Assembly (NCBI GenBank): GCA_963973975.1
Contig: CAXBCF010000015.1
Span: 1-64,000, forward strand
Origin: UBA1494_A sp963973975
Lineage (GTDB): Bacteria > Bacteroidota > Bacteroidia > Flavobacteriales_E > Vicingaceae
Reading direction: 5' to 3'
DNA length: 64,000 nt
How positions within the stretch are numbered: the stretch's first letter is position 1; every line of letters begins with the position of its first letter. Made by a program: the position numbers and the translations under genes. Positions 25,343-34,532 of this stretch are shown here, one piece after another. The notes beneath the pieces are model-generated. The model ran no database searches. It had not been told where the DNA came from and was given only the letters and a program-made list of their open reading frames with translations.

Positions 25343-27070
25343 ATGCTTAACTTTTTGAATGCAAAGCAAAATCTATTCTTTTTACTACCACTTCTATTAC
25401 TTACAGCATGTTTGAATGAATCAAACTTAAATCAAAAAGAGGTAATCGTGATTCGAGAAATGGCAGATGCCACTACTTTAAATCCTGTTTTTTCAGGTGG
25501 TGAACTTTCAGGAATTGTCGGCATGCAGCTCTATCAAACGTTAATTGGAATTGATTACAGAAGCAATGAACTTGTTGGAATTCTTGCAAAATCTGCTCCA
25601 AGCCAAGAAGTGGATAGCAATGGCAGATTGAACTTAACTTTTGAACTTAGAGAAGAGGCAACATTTGATGATGGAACTCCCATTTTAGCTGAAGACGTGC
25701 TGTTCTCTATTAAACTCAATCTTTGTCCTGCATACCAACAAATGGGAGGCGCAGCCTATTACAACTTTATTGAAGCATTTGAAATAGATAACACTAATCC
25801 TAGGAAGTTTACGATTATTTGTGAAGATGCAGCCACACGAAACAAATTTGCAGCAGGTGATTTTGCGGTTTTACCGAGAAAAAATTATGATCCCAATAAT
25901 GTTCTCGAGTCTTTTAGCATTGACGATTTAAAAACAATTGAGCAATCAAAAAACAATGAAAAACTAGCAGAATTTGCAACTCAATTTGAGGCCAATCAAT
26001 TTGCTTTTGAGCCAAATTTCATTTCCGGTTCAGGGCCTTACAAACTTAGTAAGTGGGAAAAAGGCCAATTTATTCTACTTGAAAAGAAAAATAATTGGTG
26101 GGGAGAATCCATAGAAGAAAATATCTTTTTTGATGCAAGGGCCCCAAAAATTCGATATGAAATCATTAATGATCCGGTAACAGCACTTACTGCTCTTAAA
26201 TCAGGAAAAATTGATTTCATGCGCAACATTCCTGCAAGTGATTTTAGCAAACTAGAATCAAATAAACAACTAACTACTCTGAGCAAAGAAATTTTTGGCT
26301 ATCAATACATTGGATTCAACCTGAATCAACCTTTGCTCCAATCAACTTCTCTGCGACAAGCAGTTGCTTATGCAATTCCCACTGAAAAAATCATCGAAGT
26401 TGTTTTTTATGGTCAGGCCGTTCCAACTTATGGCCCCTTTTCTCCAATTCAAAAAGAATTCGATTCAAATTTTAAAAACAAGTATCAATACAATTTAGAA
26501 AAAAGCAAACAGCTGTTAAAAATAGATCAGTGGAAAGATTTTGACGGTGATGGAATTTTAGAAAAAGGAATTAAAGATGATACGCTCTCGCTTTCTTTGA
26601 AGTATCATTACAACGCGGGCAATGAACAAAGAAAAGCGGTCGGTTTAATTATGCAAAGTGAATTTAAAAAAATTGGAATTGAACTCGAAGTGCTCGCTTT
26701 AGAATGGTCGGTTTACCTTCAAGGACTCAGAAATGGAGAATTTGATTTATTCTATGGAGGAGTTGTTTCCATGCCTGTTTCCTCAGACTTTAACTCACTC
26801 TTTCATTCTGAATTGGCAAATGGTGGAAGAAACTATGCCAATTACCAAAGTGCTGTCACGGATAGTTTAATTCAACTAATAAACAATGAAAAAAATCAAA
26901 ATAAATCAAAGGATTTGATAAATGCATTCAGTGAAAACATTCAAGAAGATTTACCCTATTTCTTTCTTTTAACACCAAAAGAAAACATTGCATACAGCAA
27001 TGCTTTAAAGAACGTATCTATTTATTCAATTCGACCCAACTATTGGGCACCTGAAATTAGCTGGAAATAG
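25343..27070 (+). CDS. Peptide-type ABC substrate-binding lipoprotein
   Basis: The 575-residue protein has a lipoprotein signal (lipobox LLTAC, cysteine 23) followed by a SBP_bac_5 fold. Markers are EMADATTLNPVFSG (40s), FDDGTPILAEDVLFSIKL, SGPYKLSKWEKGQFI and a long C-terminal lobe with GEFDLFYGG. It should bind oligopeptides or related solutes in the periplasm, held to a membrane. Two permease genes follow immediately (3-base gap, then overlap). The first start at 25343 is well supported by the signal peptide. Confidence 0.85.
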   Translation: MLNFLNAKQNLFFLLPLLLLTACLNESNLNQKEVIVIREMADATTLNPVFSGGELSGIVGMQLYQTLIGIDYRSNELVGILAKSAPSQEVDSNGRLNLTFELREEATFDDGTPILAEDVLFSIKLNLCPAYQQMGGAAYYNFIEAFEIDNTNPRKFTIICEDAATRNKFAAGDFAVLPRKNYDPNNVLESFSIDDLKTIEQSKNNEKLAEFATQFEANQFAFEPNFISGSGPYKLSKWEKGQFILLEKKNNWWGESIEENIFFDARAPKIRYEIINDPVTALTALKSGKIDFMRNIPASDFSKLESNKQLTTLSKEIFGYQYIGFNLNQPLLQSTSLRQAVAYAIPTEKIIEVVFYGQAVPTYGPFSPIQKEFDSNFKNKYQYNLEKSKQLLKIDQWKDFDGDGILEKGIKDDTLSLSLKYHYNAGNEQRKAVGLIMQSEFKKIGIELEVLALEWSVYLQGLRNGEFDLFYGGVVSMPVSSDFNSLFHSELANGGRNYANYQSAVTDSLIQLINNEKNQNKSKDLINAFSENIQEDLPYFFLLTPKENIAYSNALKNVSIYSIRPNYWAPEISWK

Positions 27071-27073
27071 CTT

Positions 27074-28414
27074 ATGCTTTATTTCGCCAAACGTCTGCTG
27101 CTCTTTATTCCCACCCTTTTGGTGCTTTCTTTATTTTTCTTTTACTTGAGTAAATTAACAAAAGGCGATCCTATTCTCAATCAGGTTGAAGCTAGTATGA
27201 AAACTGAATTCAACCCACAGTTAGAAGCAAAACTTTACAATACTTTAAATAAGAAATACGCATTAGACCTCCCAAGTTTCTATTTTTCAATACACCGAAA
27301 AACAAGTTCAGACACACTTGATAAAATTCCTGACCCACAGATTCGTAAAAACCTAGTTAATTGGGCCTATGAAATGGGTTCTTGGGAAAAAGCCAACCAA
27401 ATCCACCATAAGGTAAAGCTTGCGCTTGCTTCTGATCTATCTTTTAAAAGCAAACAGTATTTGTATCAAACACTTAAAAAAGGAAGTTTAGAAGAAATAT
27501 CAAGCGTTATAAAACCAACTCAACCATTAGACATAGAAAAAAATGCCAATTCATTTCATTGGAGTAATTTCAGCTTGCGATTTAATTGGTACGGTTTCAA
27601 TAATCAATACCATCGATGGATTGGAAATGTATTCACTGGAAACCTTGGGAGTTCCTATTTAGACGGAAAAGCGGTGAATACAAAAATTGGACAAGCGGTG
27701 TATTGGACACTTTTGATTAGTTCACTTTCTTTAATAATTGCTATTATAATTGCTATTCCATTGGCAGTATATTCAGCATATTTTCCAAATGCTCTATGGA
27801 GCAAAACGATTCAACTACTTTTTCTCGGCCTTTACTCCATTCCAAATTTCTGGTTAGCTACCCTATTGATTATTTTTCTTGCAGGTGGTGATTACTTTTC
27901 AATCTTTCCAGCTTATGGCCCAGGACTAATCAATGAAAATGATGGTTTTTTCAGAATCCTTCAAATTCGTTTCAACCACCTTTTTCTCCCTGTTCTATGT
28001 GTAACTTATGCTTCATTGGCTTATTTATTTAAGCAAGTTAAAAATTCCATGCAAAAAGAACTAAGCCAAGCGTATGTTCAGGCTGCTTTTGCGAGAGGTT
28101 TATCCATCCATCAAGTTCTTTGGAAACATGCATTTAAAAATGCCAGTTTACCATTAATTACCTTACTTGGAAAAACCTTGCCGGCTTTGTTTTCAGGAAG
28201 TTTTATCATTGAATACATTTTCTCCATTCAGGGAATGGGAAAACTCACCATCGATTCTTTTTTTGCAAGGGACTATCCAGTCATTTTTGGAATTTTAATG
28301 CTAGTCTCTTTGCTGACACTTTTAGGAGCATGGCTTGCTGATATTTTTTATCAAAAAGTAGATCCGAAAATTCAAATTGGTACCAATACTAATCAAAAAA
28401 ATTCTTCAAGTTGA
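27074..28414 (+). CDS. ABC transporter permease, DppB-like
   Basis: Inner-membrane permease of the peptide importer, 446 residues. One N-terminal helix (FAKRLLLFIPTLLVLSLFFF) is followed by about 180 soluble residues not found in E. coli DppB. The BPD_transp_1 core with five or six helices follows, and the EAA-like loop (LWKHAFKNASLPLITLLG) is clear. The insert is a known style in Bacteroidota homologues. It ends at an overlapping TTG start of the second permease. No ATP-binding subunit is seen in the window. Confidence 0.85.
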   Translation: MLYFAKRLLLFIPTLLVLSLFFFYLSKLTKGDPILNQVEASMKTEFNPQLEAKLYNTLNKKYALDLPSFYFSIHRKTSSDTLDKIPDPQIRKNLVNWAYEMGSWEKANQIHHKVKLALASDLSFKSKQYLYQTLKKGSLEEISSVIKPTQPLDIEKNANSFHWSNFSLRFNWYGFNNQYHRWIGNVFTGNLGSSYLDGKAVNTKIGQAVYWTLLISSLSLIIAIIIAIPLAVYSAYFPNALWSKTIQLLFLGLYSIPNFWLATLLIIFLAGGDYFSIFPAYGPGLINENDGFFRILQIRFNHLFLPVLCVTYASLAYLFKQVKNSMQKELSQAYVQAAFARGLSIHQVLWKHAFKNASLPLITLLGKTLPALFSGSFIIEYIFSIQGMGKLTIDSFFARDYPVIFGILMLVSLLTLLGAWLADIFYQKVDPKIQIGTNTNQKNSSS

Positions 28415-29568
28415 ATCGAATTAAAAACAACTTTTTGATACGATTCTCTAAGCTTCTCATTTCAGTTTGGGTGATTATCGCTGTTTTAGCACCTGCAATT
28501 GCAAATGACAAAGCTTTGTTTGAGATTGATGAGAATGGATGGAGCTTTCCGTTTTTAAGTAATGAAGTGAATCAATCAACCAATACACATTTCAAAATAG
28601 TTGCTCTAATCCCCTATTCTGCAGAAAACTTAGATTTGAAAAATGCCAATTTCATAGGACCTTTCGACAAGCAGAAAGTCCAATCAACTTATTATCGACA
28701 TTGGTTGGGAACAGACCAACTTGGCAGAGATGTATTGGCAAACTTGATTCATGGAAGTAGAACAGCACTTTTAGTTGGACTTCTATCCATGTTTATTGCT
28801 GGTTTTATTGGGATTATTTTGGGTTTTAGTGCAGCATTTTTTGGAGATAATCAACTTAGAATAAAGCGACACAAATTAATTATCAACTCATTCCTATTTA
28901 TTGGATTTCTTATTGCTATCGTTTATTTAATTCCTTGGGAGGTAGCAAGTGTAAATTATGGAAACAAATTATTTATACTTCTGATTTTTTGCTTTCTTTT
29001 TATTGGCTTGTATTACTTATTGGTATTTTTTGTTCGTCAACTCACTAAAAATAAGGTTTCTAAAAAAACGTTTATTCCTGTTGACCTAATTATCGGTAGG
29101 CTAATCGAAATTGTGGAAGCAACCCCACTTTTATTTCTTGTTGTTGCTTTGGCATCTATTATGGAAGCCTCTTTAAACTCAATTATCTTAATTATTGGCT
29201 TAACTGGATGGGTAAGTATTGCGAAATATGCACGAGCAGAAGTTTTAAAAATAAAGAACTTAGATTATGTAGAATCAGGGTGGGCTTTGGGGTACAGTAA
29301 TTTTAGAATTCTATTTAAACACATTTTACCGAATGCACTTACGCCAATTCTCACAGCTTTATCATTTGGAGTTGCTGCAGCTATTTTAATTGAAGCCAGT
29401 CTATCATTTATAGGTTTGGGGATTTCAGCTTCCGAACCTAGTTGGGGAAGTCTTTTAGCTGCTGCTCGAAGTAATTATGAGGCTTGGTGGTTGGCAATAT
29501 TTCCTGGTTTAGCTATTTTTCTCACTGTTCTTAGTTGTAATTCTATTGGTGAAAACTACAACAGATAA
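28411..29568 (+). CDS. ABC transporter permease, DppC-like
   Basis: Second permease, 385 residues, with TTG start overlapping the previous stop. Motifs are HWLGTDQLGRDVLANLIHGSR (the DppC GTDxxGRD signature), GFSAAFFGD, the coupling loop ALGYSNFRILFKHILPNAL and SEPSWGSLLAAARSN. Two extra hydrophobic segments lie in an insertion between the first and second core halves (about residues 155-215). The C-terminus stops at SIGENYNR, close to the family end. The substrate is unknown, probably peptides as suggested by the partner lipoprotein. Confidence 0.85.
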   Translation: MNRIKNNFLIRFSKLLISVWVIIAVLAPAIANDKALFEIDENGWSFPFLSNEVNQSTNTHFKIVALIPYSAENLDLKNANFIGPFDKQKVQSTYYRHWLGTDQLGRDVLANLIHGSRTALLVGLLSMFIAGFIGIILGFSAAFFGDNQLRIKRHKLIINSFLFIGFLIAIVYLIPWEVASVNYGNKLFILLIFCFLFIGLYYLLVFFVRQLTKNKVSKKTFIPVDLIIGRLIEIVEATPLLFLVVALASIMEASLNSIILIIGLTGWVSIAKYARAEVLKIKNLDYVESGWALGYSNFRILFKHILPNALTPILTALSFGVAAAILIEASLSFIGLGISASEPSWGSLLAAARSNYEAWWLAIFPGLAIFLTVLSCNSIGENYNR

Positions 29569-29577
29569 AAATTTAAT

Positions 29578-31662
29578 CTAAGAAGGATAAGCCATGCGAA
29601 CATGGTAAATATTCATCAAACGCTTTTTGAAAATCTTTTTAATTTGTAAAATATCTCTAAAAGTAATGTCCGAATGAATGAATTGTTTTTCTTCGATTTG
29701 ATTTGAAATAATTCCTTCGATTAAATTTTCAATGCTTTCAGCATCATAATTTTTCAAACTTCTACTTGCAGCTTCCACCGAGTCTGCCATCATTAAAACA
29801 GCTGTTTCTTTAGAATAAGGAATAGGTCCCGGATACCTGAATAAATCTTCATCTAAGTCCACATCCGGGTTTTCATTTTGAAATTTCTTCCAGAAAAAAC
29901 GAATGGTTGATGTTCCGTGGTGGGTGCGAATAAAATCAATTAAAATGTCAGGTAGTTTATACCTTCTAGCCAATTCAATTCCATGAATCACATGGTCAAT
30001 AATAATAACAGCACTTTCTTCAGGTGAAATTTCATCGTGAGGATTGTAATCAGAGTTTTGATTTTCGATAAAATAATTGGGCATATTCATTTTACCAATA
30101 TCATGATACAATGCCCCTGTTCTTACCAACAATGCATTTCCTCCTATGGTTCTTATTGCTTCTTCTGCCAAATTTGCTACTTGTAATGAGTGCTGAAAAG
30201 TGCCAGGAGCTTTTGTATTCAACTTTCTGAGCAACCTTCTATTGGTGTCGGCCAATTCCATCAACGTTACATCTGAGACCAATCCAAATATTTTCTCAAA
30301 CAAATAAATCAAAGGATAAGTGAAAAGTAAAATTAAACCACTTCCAAAAAACCAAGCAAAAAACTTCCAATTAATATTGCTGAGAGTTGCTTCTTGAATT
30401 AACTCTAAAGCCAAATACACCAAAGAGTATAGTGCGAAAACCAATAATGCAACCAAGAAAAATTGTCCCCTGCGTTGAAGGTTTCGAATAGTAAAAAGCG
30501 TTATAATTCCTGCTATTAATTGAATTACAACAAACTCGAAAGGGTTGGGCGCAATGAACCCAACCAATAAAACCATGATTAAAAAAGAAAAAACCGCTAA
30601 TCTAGTGTCAAAAAATGTTCGAATGATTAAAGGTAAAATGCAAAACGGAATTAAATAAATGTGAAGAAATGCTAAATCTAAAACCAGTTTGGAAAGCAAT
30701 ACAAACAATAAAATCAAAAAGAGTAGAAATACAATTTTTGAATCACTGTCGAAAATATCTCTGCGAAAAGAGTATAGAAATAGTCCTAAAGTGAAAATTA
30801 TAAGCGAAACCAACAAACCATGACCGAGCAGAATCCATCTTTCTTGCTTTTGATTGCCCAACTGGTTGGAATATTCCTTCTTTAACGAACTTAAAATTTT
30901 AAACTTATTATCATTTACCAACTCTCCTTTTGAGATTATTTTCTCACCACTTTGAACCAATCCTGTGCTTGGTGAAATTTTTGAAAGTTCTTGTTCTTTA
31001 ATATATTCGTTTGTCGCTTGATCGTACTTGACATTAATTTCTAAGAAATCTACCAGAATAGACTTTAAAATATCCAACTCCTCTCGATTGAGAGTTGAGT
31101 GGTTTTTATCAAAAGCATCAAAAATTGACTGAATTTGATACAAAGACTTTAGTTCAACCTTTTTAGCATTGTTATTTTCTAACACCATTATTTCAAAAGA
31201 GCCAGGCTGACTTTCTATGGTACTGTGTTGTTCGATGATCCCACTTTGGTAAACTTTTTTCAAAAAGCTCAGACCTATTTGATAAAATTGGTCTTTATTA
31301 TCCCTAAAACTTTCAACTTTAGCTGAATAATTCGCAATTACTTGATTCCATTTTGAATCAAACTCTTCTTGATATTTAACAAGTACTTCTTCGCCAATAG
31401 CGCTATTTTTATGAAAATAGACGGCTTGATTCGACAGCACGTTGTTTTTTTCTTCAGCTAAGTCTTCGGAGGTTTTGTAAATTGGGAAATCAAAAGGAGC
31501 AATTAAATCAACGTGTTGCCATGGTTTAGACAACTGAAATTCAAACTTAAACTTTTGACTGCGCGGAAAGATTGCAACGATTAAACCAATTGCAAAAACA
31601 AACATTGCAATTTTTAAAATCATGTGGTGTTGATTTCTGATGTAAGCTAAAACTTTATTCAT
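29578..31662 (-). CDS. 7TM-HD domain phosphodiesterase (PgpH-like)
   Basis: The 694-residue protein is a membrane HD hydrolase that by family degrades c-di-AMP. In order: a transmembrane helix after the start MNKVLAYIRNQ, an extracytoplasmic 7TMR-HDED domain (about 40-250), seven transmembrane helices (about 285-475), and an HD domain. The HD domain contains TFQHSLQVANLAEEAI, the YHDIGKMNMPNYFIE pair and the HHGTS motif (HD ligands intact). I choose the ATG at 31660-31662, since the 14 residues before it are not family-like. It converges on the ABC permease gene with 9 bases between. Confidence 0.88.
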   Translation of the reverse strand: MNKVLAYIRNQHHMILKIAMFVFAIGLIVAIFPRSQKFKFEFQLSKPWQHVDLIAPFDFPIYKTSEDLAEEKNNVLSNQAVYFHKNSAIGEEVLVKYQEEFDSKWNQVIANYSAKVESFRDNKDQFYQIGLSFLKKVYQSGIIEQHSTIESQPGSFEIMVLENNNAKKVELKSLYQIQSIFDAFDKNHSTLNREELDILKSILVDFLEINVKYDQATNEYIKEQELSKISPSTGLVQSGEKIISKGELVNDNKFKILSSLKKEYSNQLGNQKQERWILLGHGLLVSLIIFTLGLFLYSFRRDIFDSDSKIVFLLFLILLFVLLSKLVLDLAFLHIYLIPFCILPLIIRTFFDTRLAVFSFLIMVLLVGFIAPNPFEFVVIQLIAGIITLFTIRNLQRRGQFFLVALLVFALYSLVYLALELIQEATLSNINWKFFAWFFGSGLILLFTYPLIYLFEKIFGLVSDVTLMELADTNRRLLRKLNTKAPGTFQHSLQVANLAEEAIRTIGGNALLVRTGALYHDIGKMNMPNYFIENQNSDYNPHDEISPEESAVIIIDHVIHGIELARRYKLPDILIDFIRTHHGTSTIRFFWKKFQNENPDVDLDEDLFRYPGPIPYSKETAVLMMADSVEAASRSLKNYDAESIENLIEGIISNQIEEKQFIHSDITFRDILQIKKIFKKRLMNIYHVRMAYPS

Positions 31663-31748
31663 CGTCGTCGAAAGTAAATCACGAAAATAATACAATATCA
31701 GCAACTAATTGAAGGAAGAAATACAATACTTTCTTTTTTGAATTCCTT

Positions 31749-31756
31749 AATTTTGA
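31749..31756 (+). promoter_or_regulatory. Candidate -7 box for thiolase gene
   Basis: TAATTTTG fits TAnnTTTG and is 24 bases before the thiolase start codon. The -33 position is a T run without a clear TTG. Confidence 0.35.
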
Positions 31757-31779
31757 CTTTCATAAAAAAATAGTTTCGA

Positions 31780-32958
31780 ATGAAAGAAGTATATATAGTT
31801 GCAGCAGTAAGAACCCCAATGGGAAGTTTTAATGGATCTCTTTCGGGAATTTCAGCAACAAAACTAGGAGCAGCAGCAATTAAAGGAGCATTGAATAAAG
31901 TTAATCTCGACCCAAATGAAGTTCAGGAAGTCTTTATGGGAAATGTAATTCAGGCTAACTTAGGACAAGCTCCGGCAAGACAAGCAGCTATTTTTGCAGG
32001 TTTAAACATCGCTACACCTTGCACGACAATCAATAAAGTATGTGCATCGGGAATGAAAGCGACAATGTTGGCTGCTCAAAGTATTATGTTAGGAGATAAT
32101 GATGTAGTTGTTGCAGGAGGTATGGAAAACATGTCTCAAGCTCCGTATTACTTAGAAAAAGCCAGAACTGGATACAAATATGGAAATGGTGTGTTAATTG
32201 ATGGGTTAACGAAAGATGGTTTAATTGACGTTTATCACAATTATGCGATGGGAAATGCCGCTGAATTGTGTGCTAAAGAATGTAATATTTCAAGAGAAGA
32301 ACAAGATGCTTTCGCTATTGAATCATATCAGCGAGCTGCAAAAGCTTGGAAAGATGGGAAATTTAAGGATGAAGTAATTCCTGTAGAAATCCCTCAAAGA
32401 AAAGGTGATCCAATTCAATTTGACCACGATGAGGAATACAGCAACGTGTTTTTCGATAAAATTCCTAATCTTCGCCCAGCATTTGTAGAAGGAGGAACTG
32501 TAACCGCAGCAAATGCTTCAACAATCAATGACGGTGCATCAGCATTGATTTTAATGAGCAAAGAAAAAATGGAAAGCTTAGGCTTAAAACCACTTGCAAA
32601 AGTTGTGAGTTTTGCCGATGCAGCTCAAGCTTCTGAATGGTTTACTACTTCACCAGCCAAGGCCCTTCCACTTGCTATTGAAAAAGCAGGCATGAAGCTA
32701 AGCGATTTAGACGCTGTTGAATTAAACGAAGCTTTCTCTGTAGTTGGTATCGCCAATACACAACAAATGAAATTAGATCCTGCAAAAGTGAACATCAATG
32801 GAGGAGCTGTGGCTTTAGGACATCCGCTTGGCAACTCAGGTTCAAGAATAATTGTAACATTGATTAATGTGCTGAAACAAAACGGAGGAAAATTCGGTGG
32901 AGCAGCAATTTGCAACGGAGGTGGAGGTGCTTCAGCTTTTGTAATTGAAAATGTTTAG
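31780..32958 (+). CDS. Acetyl-CoA C-acyltransferase (thiolase)
   Basis: It condenses two acetyl-CoA or cleaves 3-ketoacyl-CoA. At 392 residues it has the usual length, with the nucleophile cysteine in INKVCASGMKA near residue 88, GGMENMS, the NGGAVALGHPLGNSGSRI histidine motif and the CNGGGGASAF motif with the second active cysteine. It fits the acetoacetyl-CoA thiolase branch slightly better than FadA, but substrate length cannot be read. The next gene, a cell-wall peptidase, starts 20 bases later. Confidence 0.92.
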   Translation: MKEVYIVAAVRTPMGSFNGSLSGISATKLGAAAIKGALNKVNLDPNEVQEVFMGNVIQANLGQAPARQAAIFAGLNIATPCTTINKVCASGMKATMLAAQSIMLGDNDVVVAGGMENMSQAPYYLEKARTGYKYGNGVLIDGLTKDGLIDVYHNYAMGNAAELCAKECNISREEQDAFAIESYQRAAKAWKDGKFKDEVIPVEIPQRKGDPIQFDHDEEYSNVFFDKIPNLRPAFVEGGTVTAANASTINDGASALILMSKEKMESLGLKPLAKVVSFADAAQASEWFTTSPAKALPLAIEKAGMKLSDLDAVELNEAFSVVGIANTQQMKLDPAKVNINGGAVALGHPLGNSGSRIIVTLINVLKQNGGKFGGAAICNGGGGASAFVIENV

Positions 32959-32978
32959 TCAATCCTGACTTTCTGCAA

Positions 32979-33758
32979 ATGAAATTTGGAATTGCACACT
33001 TAAATGTAGTACCCTGTAGAGCAGAAGCTTCTGACAAAAGTGAGCAAGTTACTCAATTGCTATTTGGTGAATTGATTAAGGTTTATGAGCAAAGAAAAGC
33101 TTGGTGCCGAATTAAAACTGTTCATGATAATTACGAATGTTGGATTGATGAAAAACAATTTACATTCATCCCGGAAAGAGAATTTGAGAGTCTTATTAAT
33201 GAAGAGTCTGCTGTTGTAAATGAGCTAGCTGAAGTTATTGTAAATAAAGAAAGTGGTGAATTGATGAGTATATTACTTGGAAGTAATTTGCCACATTTTA
33301 AAAACAATACGATTAAACTTGGTGAAACGCATTGGAAGTATGATGGCAGTTTTAATACAATGAAGAAAAATCCCACTAAATCTCAACTTACAGAAAATGC
33401 TTTGTTGTTATTGAAAGCTCCGTATCAATGGGGTGGTCGTTCGCCATTTGGAATTGATTGTTCGGGATTTGTTCAATTAATCTACAAACTCAATGGCTAC
33501 TTTCTTCCAAGAGATGCATCACAACAAGCTAAAATAGGTCAAACACTTTCATTTATTGAAGAAGCAGAAAGCGGAGATTTAGCTTTTTTTGACAATGAAG
33601 AAGGTCAAATAACACATGTAGGAATGATGCTTTCAAATAACCAAATTATCCATGCTTCAGGTTGCGTTAGAATTGATAAATTAGACCATCAAGGAATTTT
33701 TAACCAATCAAAAAGAGATTATACACACCGTTTACGCTTAATAACCAAAATTTTTTAA
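32979..33758 (+). CDS. NlpC/P60 endopeptidase with SH3-like domain
   Basis: It probably cuts peptidoglycan peptides between gamma-D-Glu and diamino acid. The 259-residue protein has an SH3b-like N-terminal part (VPCRAEASDKSEQVTQLLFGE) and a C-terminal NlpC/P60 domain. The catalytic triad is visible: cysteine in IDCSGFVQLIYK, histidine in THVGMML and the third polar residue histidine in IIHASG. There is no classical signal peptide, so export is unclear. It shares the strand with the thiolase upstream and the cyclophilin downstream. Confidence 0.9.
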   Translation: MKFGIAHLNVVPCRAEASDKSEQVTQLLFGELIKVYEQRKAWCRIKTVHDNYECWIDEKQFTFIPEREFESLINEESAVVNELAEVIVNKESGELMSILLGSNLPHFKNNTIKLGETHWKYDGSFNTMKKNPTKSQLTENALLLLKAPYQWGGRSPFGIDCSGFVQLIYKLNGYFLPRDASQQAKIGQTLSFIEEAESGDLAFFDNEEGQITHVGMMLSNNQIIHASGCVRIDKLDHQGIFNQSKRDYTHRLRLITKIF

Positions 33759-33804
33759 GAAATTAGCCCCTTGGCTTAATAATTGAACTTTAAAACTAAA
33801 AATC

Positions 33805-34404
33805 ATGATGAAAATTAAAAAACTCTTTAACTTCCTAATTATTTCAGTGTTTGCAATTTCTTGTACTGCTCAAGACAAGTTGCAAGATGGATTGTATGCA
33901 AAAATCAATACAACAAAAGGAAGCATTCTAATCAAGTTAGAATTTGAAAAAACACCACTAACTGTTGCCAACTTTGTGGGATTAGCAGAAGGAAAGATTG
34001 CGAATAATGCAAAAGCCGAAGGGGTACCATTTTACGATGGTTTAAAATTTCATAGAGTGATTGCTGACTTTATGATTCAAGGTGGAGATCCTCAAGGTAC
34101 AGGTGCAGGTGGCCCTGGATATGCTTTTAGAGATGAATTTGATCCAAGCTTAAAACACGATAGAGCCGGTACTTTGTCGATGGCTAACAGTGGACCAAAC
34201 ACCAATGGAAGTCAATTTTTTATTACACATAAAGAAACTTCTTGGTTAAATGGTGGACATACTGTTTTTGGTTATGTTATTGAAGGACAAGGAACAGTTG
34301 ACTTAATTCAAGTAGGTGATTCCATTAAAAACATCGAGATAATTCGCAAAGGAAAAGCAGCAAAAGAATTTGATGCTGCTAAAGTTTTTGCTGAATTACG
34401 ATAA
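33805..34404 (+). CDS. Lipoprotein peptidyl-prolyl isomerase (cyclophilin)
   Basis: The 199-residue protein starts with a lipoprotein signal (lipobox AISC, cysteine near 20) and carries a complete cyclophilin domain. It includes FHRVIADFMIQGGDP, GGPGYAFRDEFDP, LSMANSGPNTNGSQFFIT and TVFGYVIEG. The active-site arginine (FHRV) and the SQFF motif are intact. It should assist folding in the periplasm. A perfect intrinsic terminator follows its stop codon. Confidence 0.93.
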   Translation: MMKIKKLFNFLIISVFAISCTAQDKLQDGLYAKINTTKGSILIKLEFEKTPLTVANFVGLAEGKIANNAKAEGVPFYDGLKFHRVIADFMIQGGDPQGTGAGGPGYAFRDEFDPSLKHDRAGTLSMANSGPNTNGSQFFITHKETSWLNGGHTVFGYVIEGQGTVDLIQVGDSIKNIEIIRKGKAAKEFDAAKVFAELR

Positions 34405-34436
34405 AAATCTTTTTTCGAAGACGTTCTATTTATATT

Positions 34437-34463
34437 AAAAGAGTGCTGGCAGCTCTCTTTTTT
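34437..34463 (+). terminator. Intrinsic terminator after cyclophilin gene
   Basis: AGAG-T-GCT and AGC-T-CTCT pair around GGC, extended by A/T pairs, and the stem runs into eight T residues. It sits 33 bases after the stop codon. Confidence 0.7.
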
Positions 34464-34532
34464 TTGCTTTTAATTCAACTTGTTAATTTTATTAAAAACT
34501 GTACATTTACTTTCCTAAATAATATTATATAA

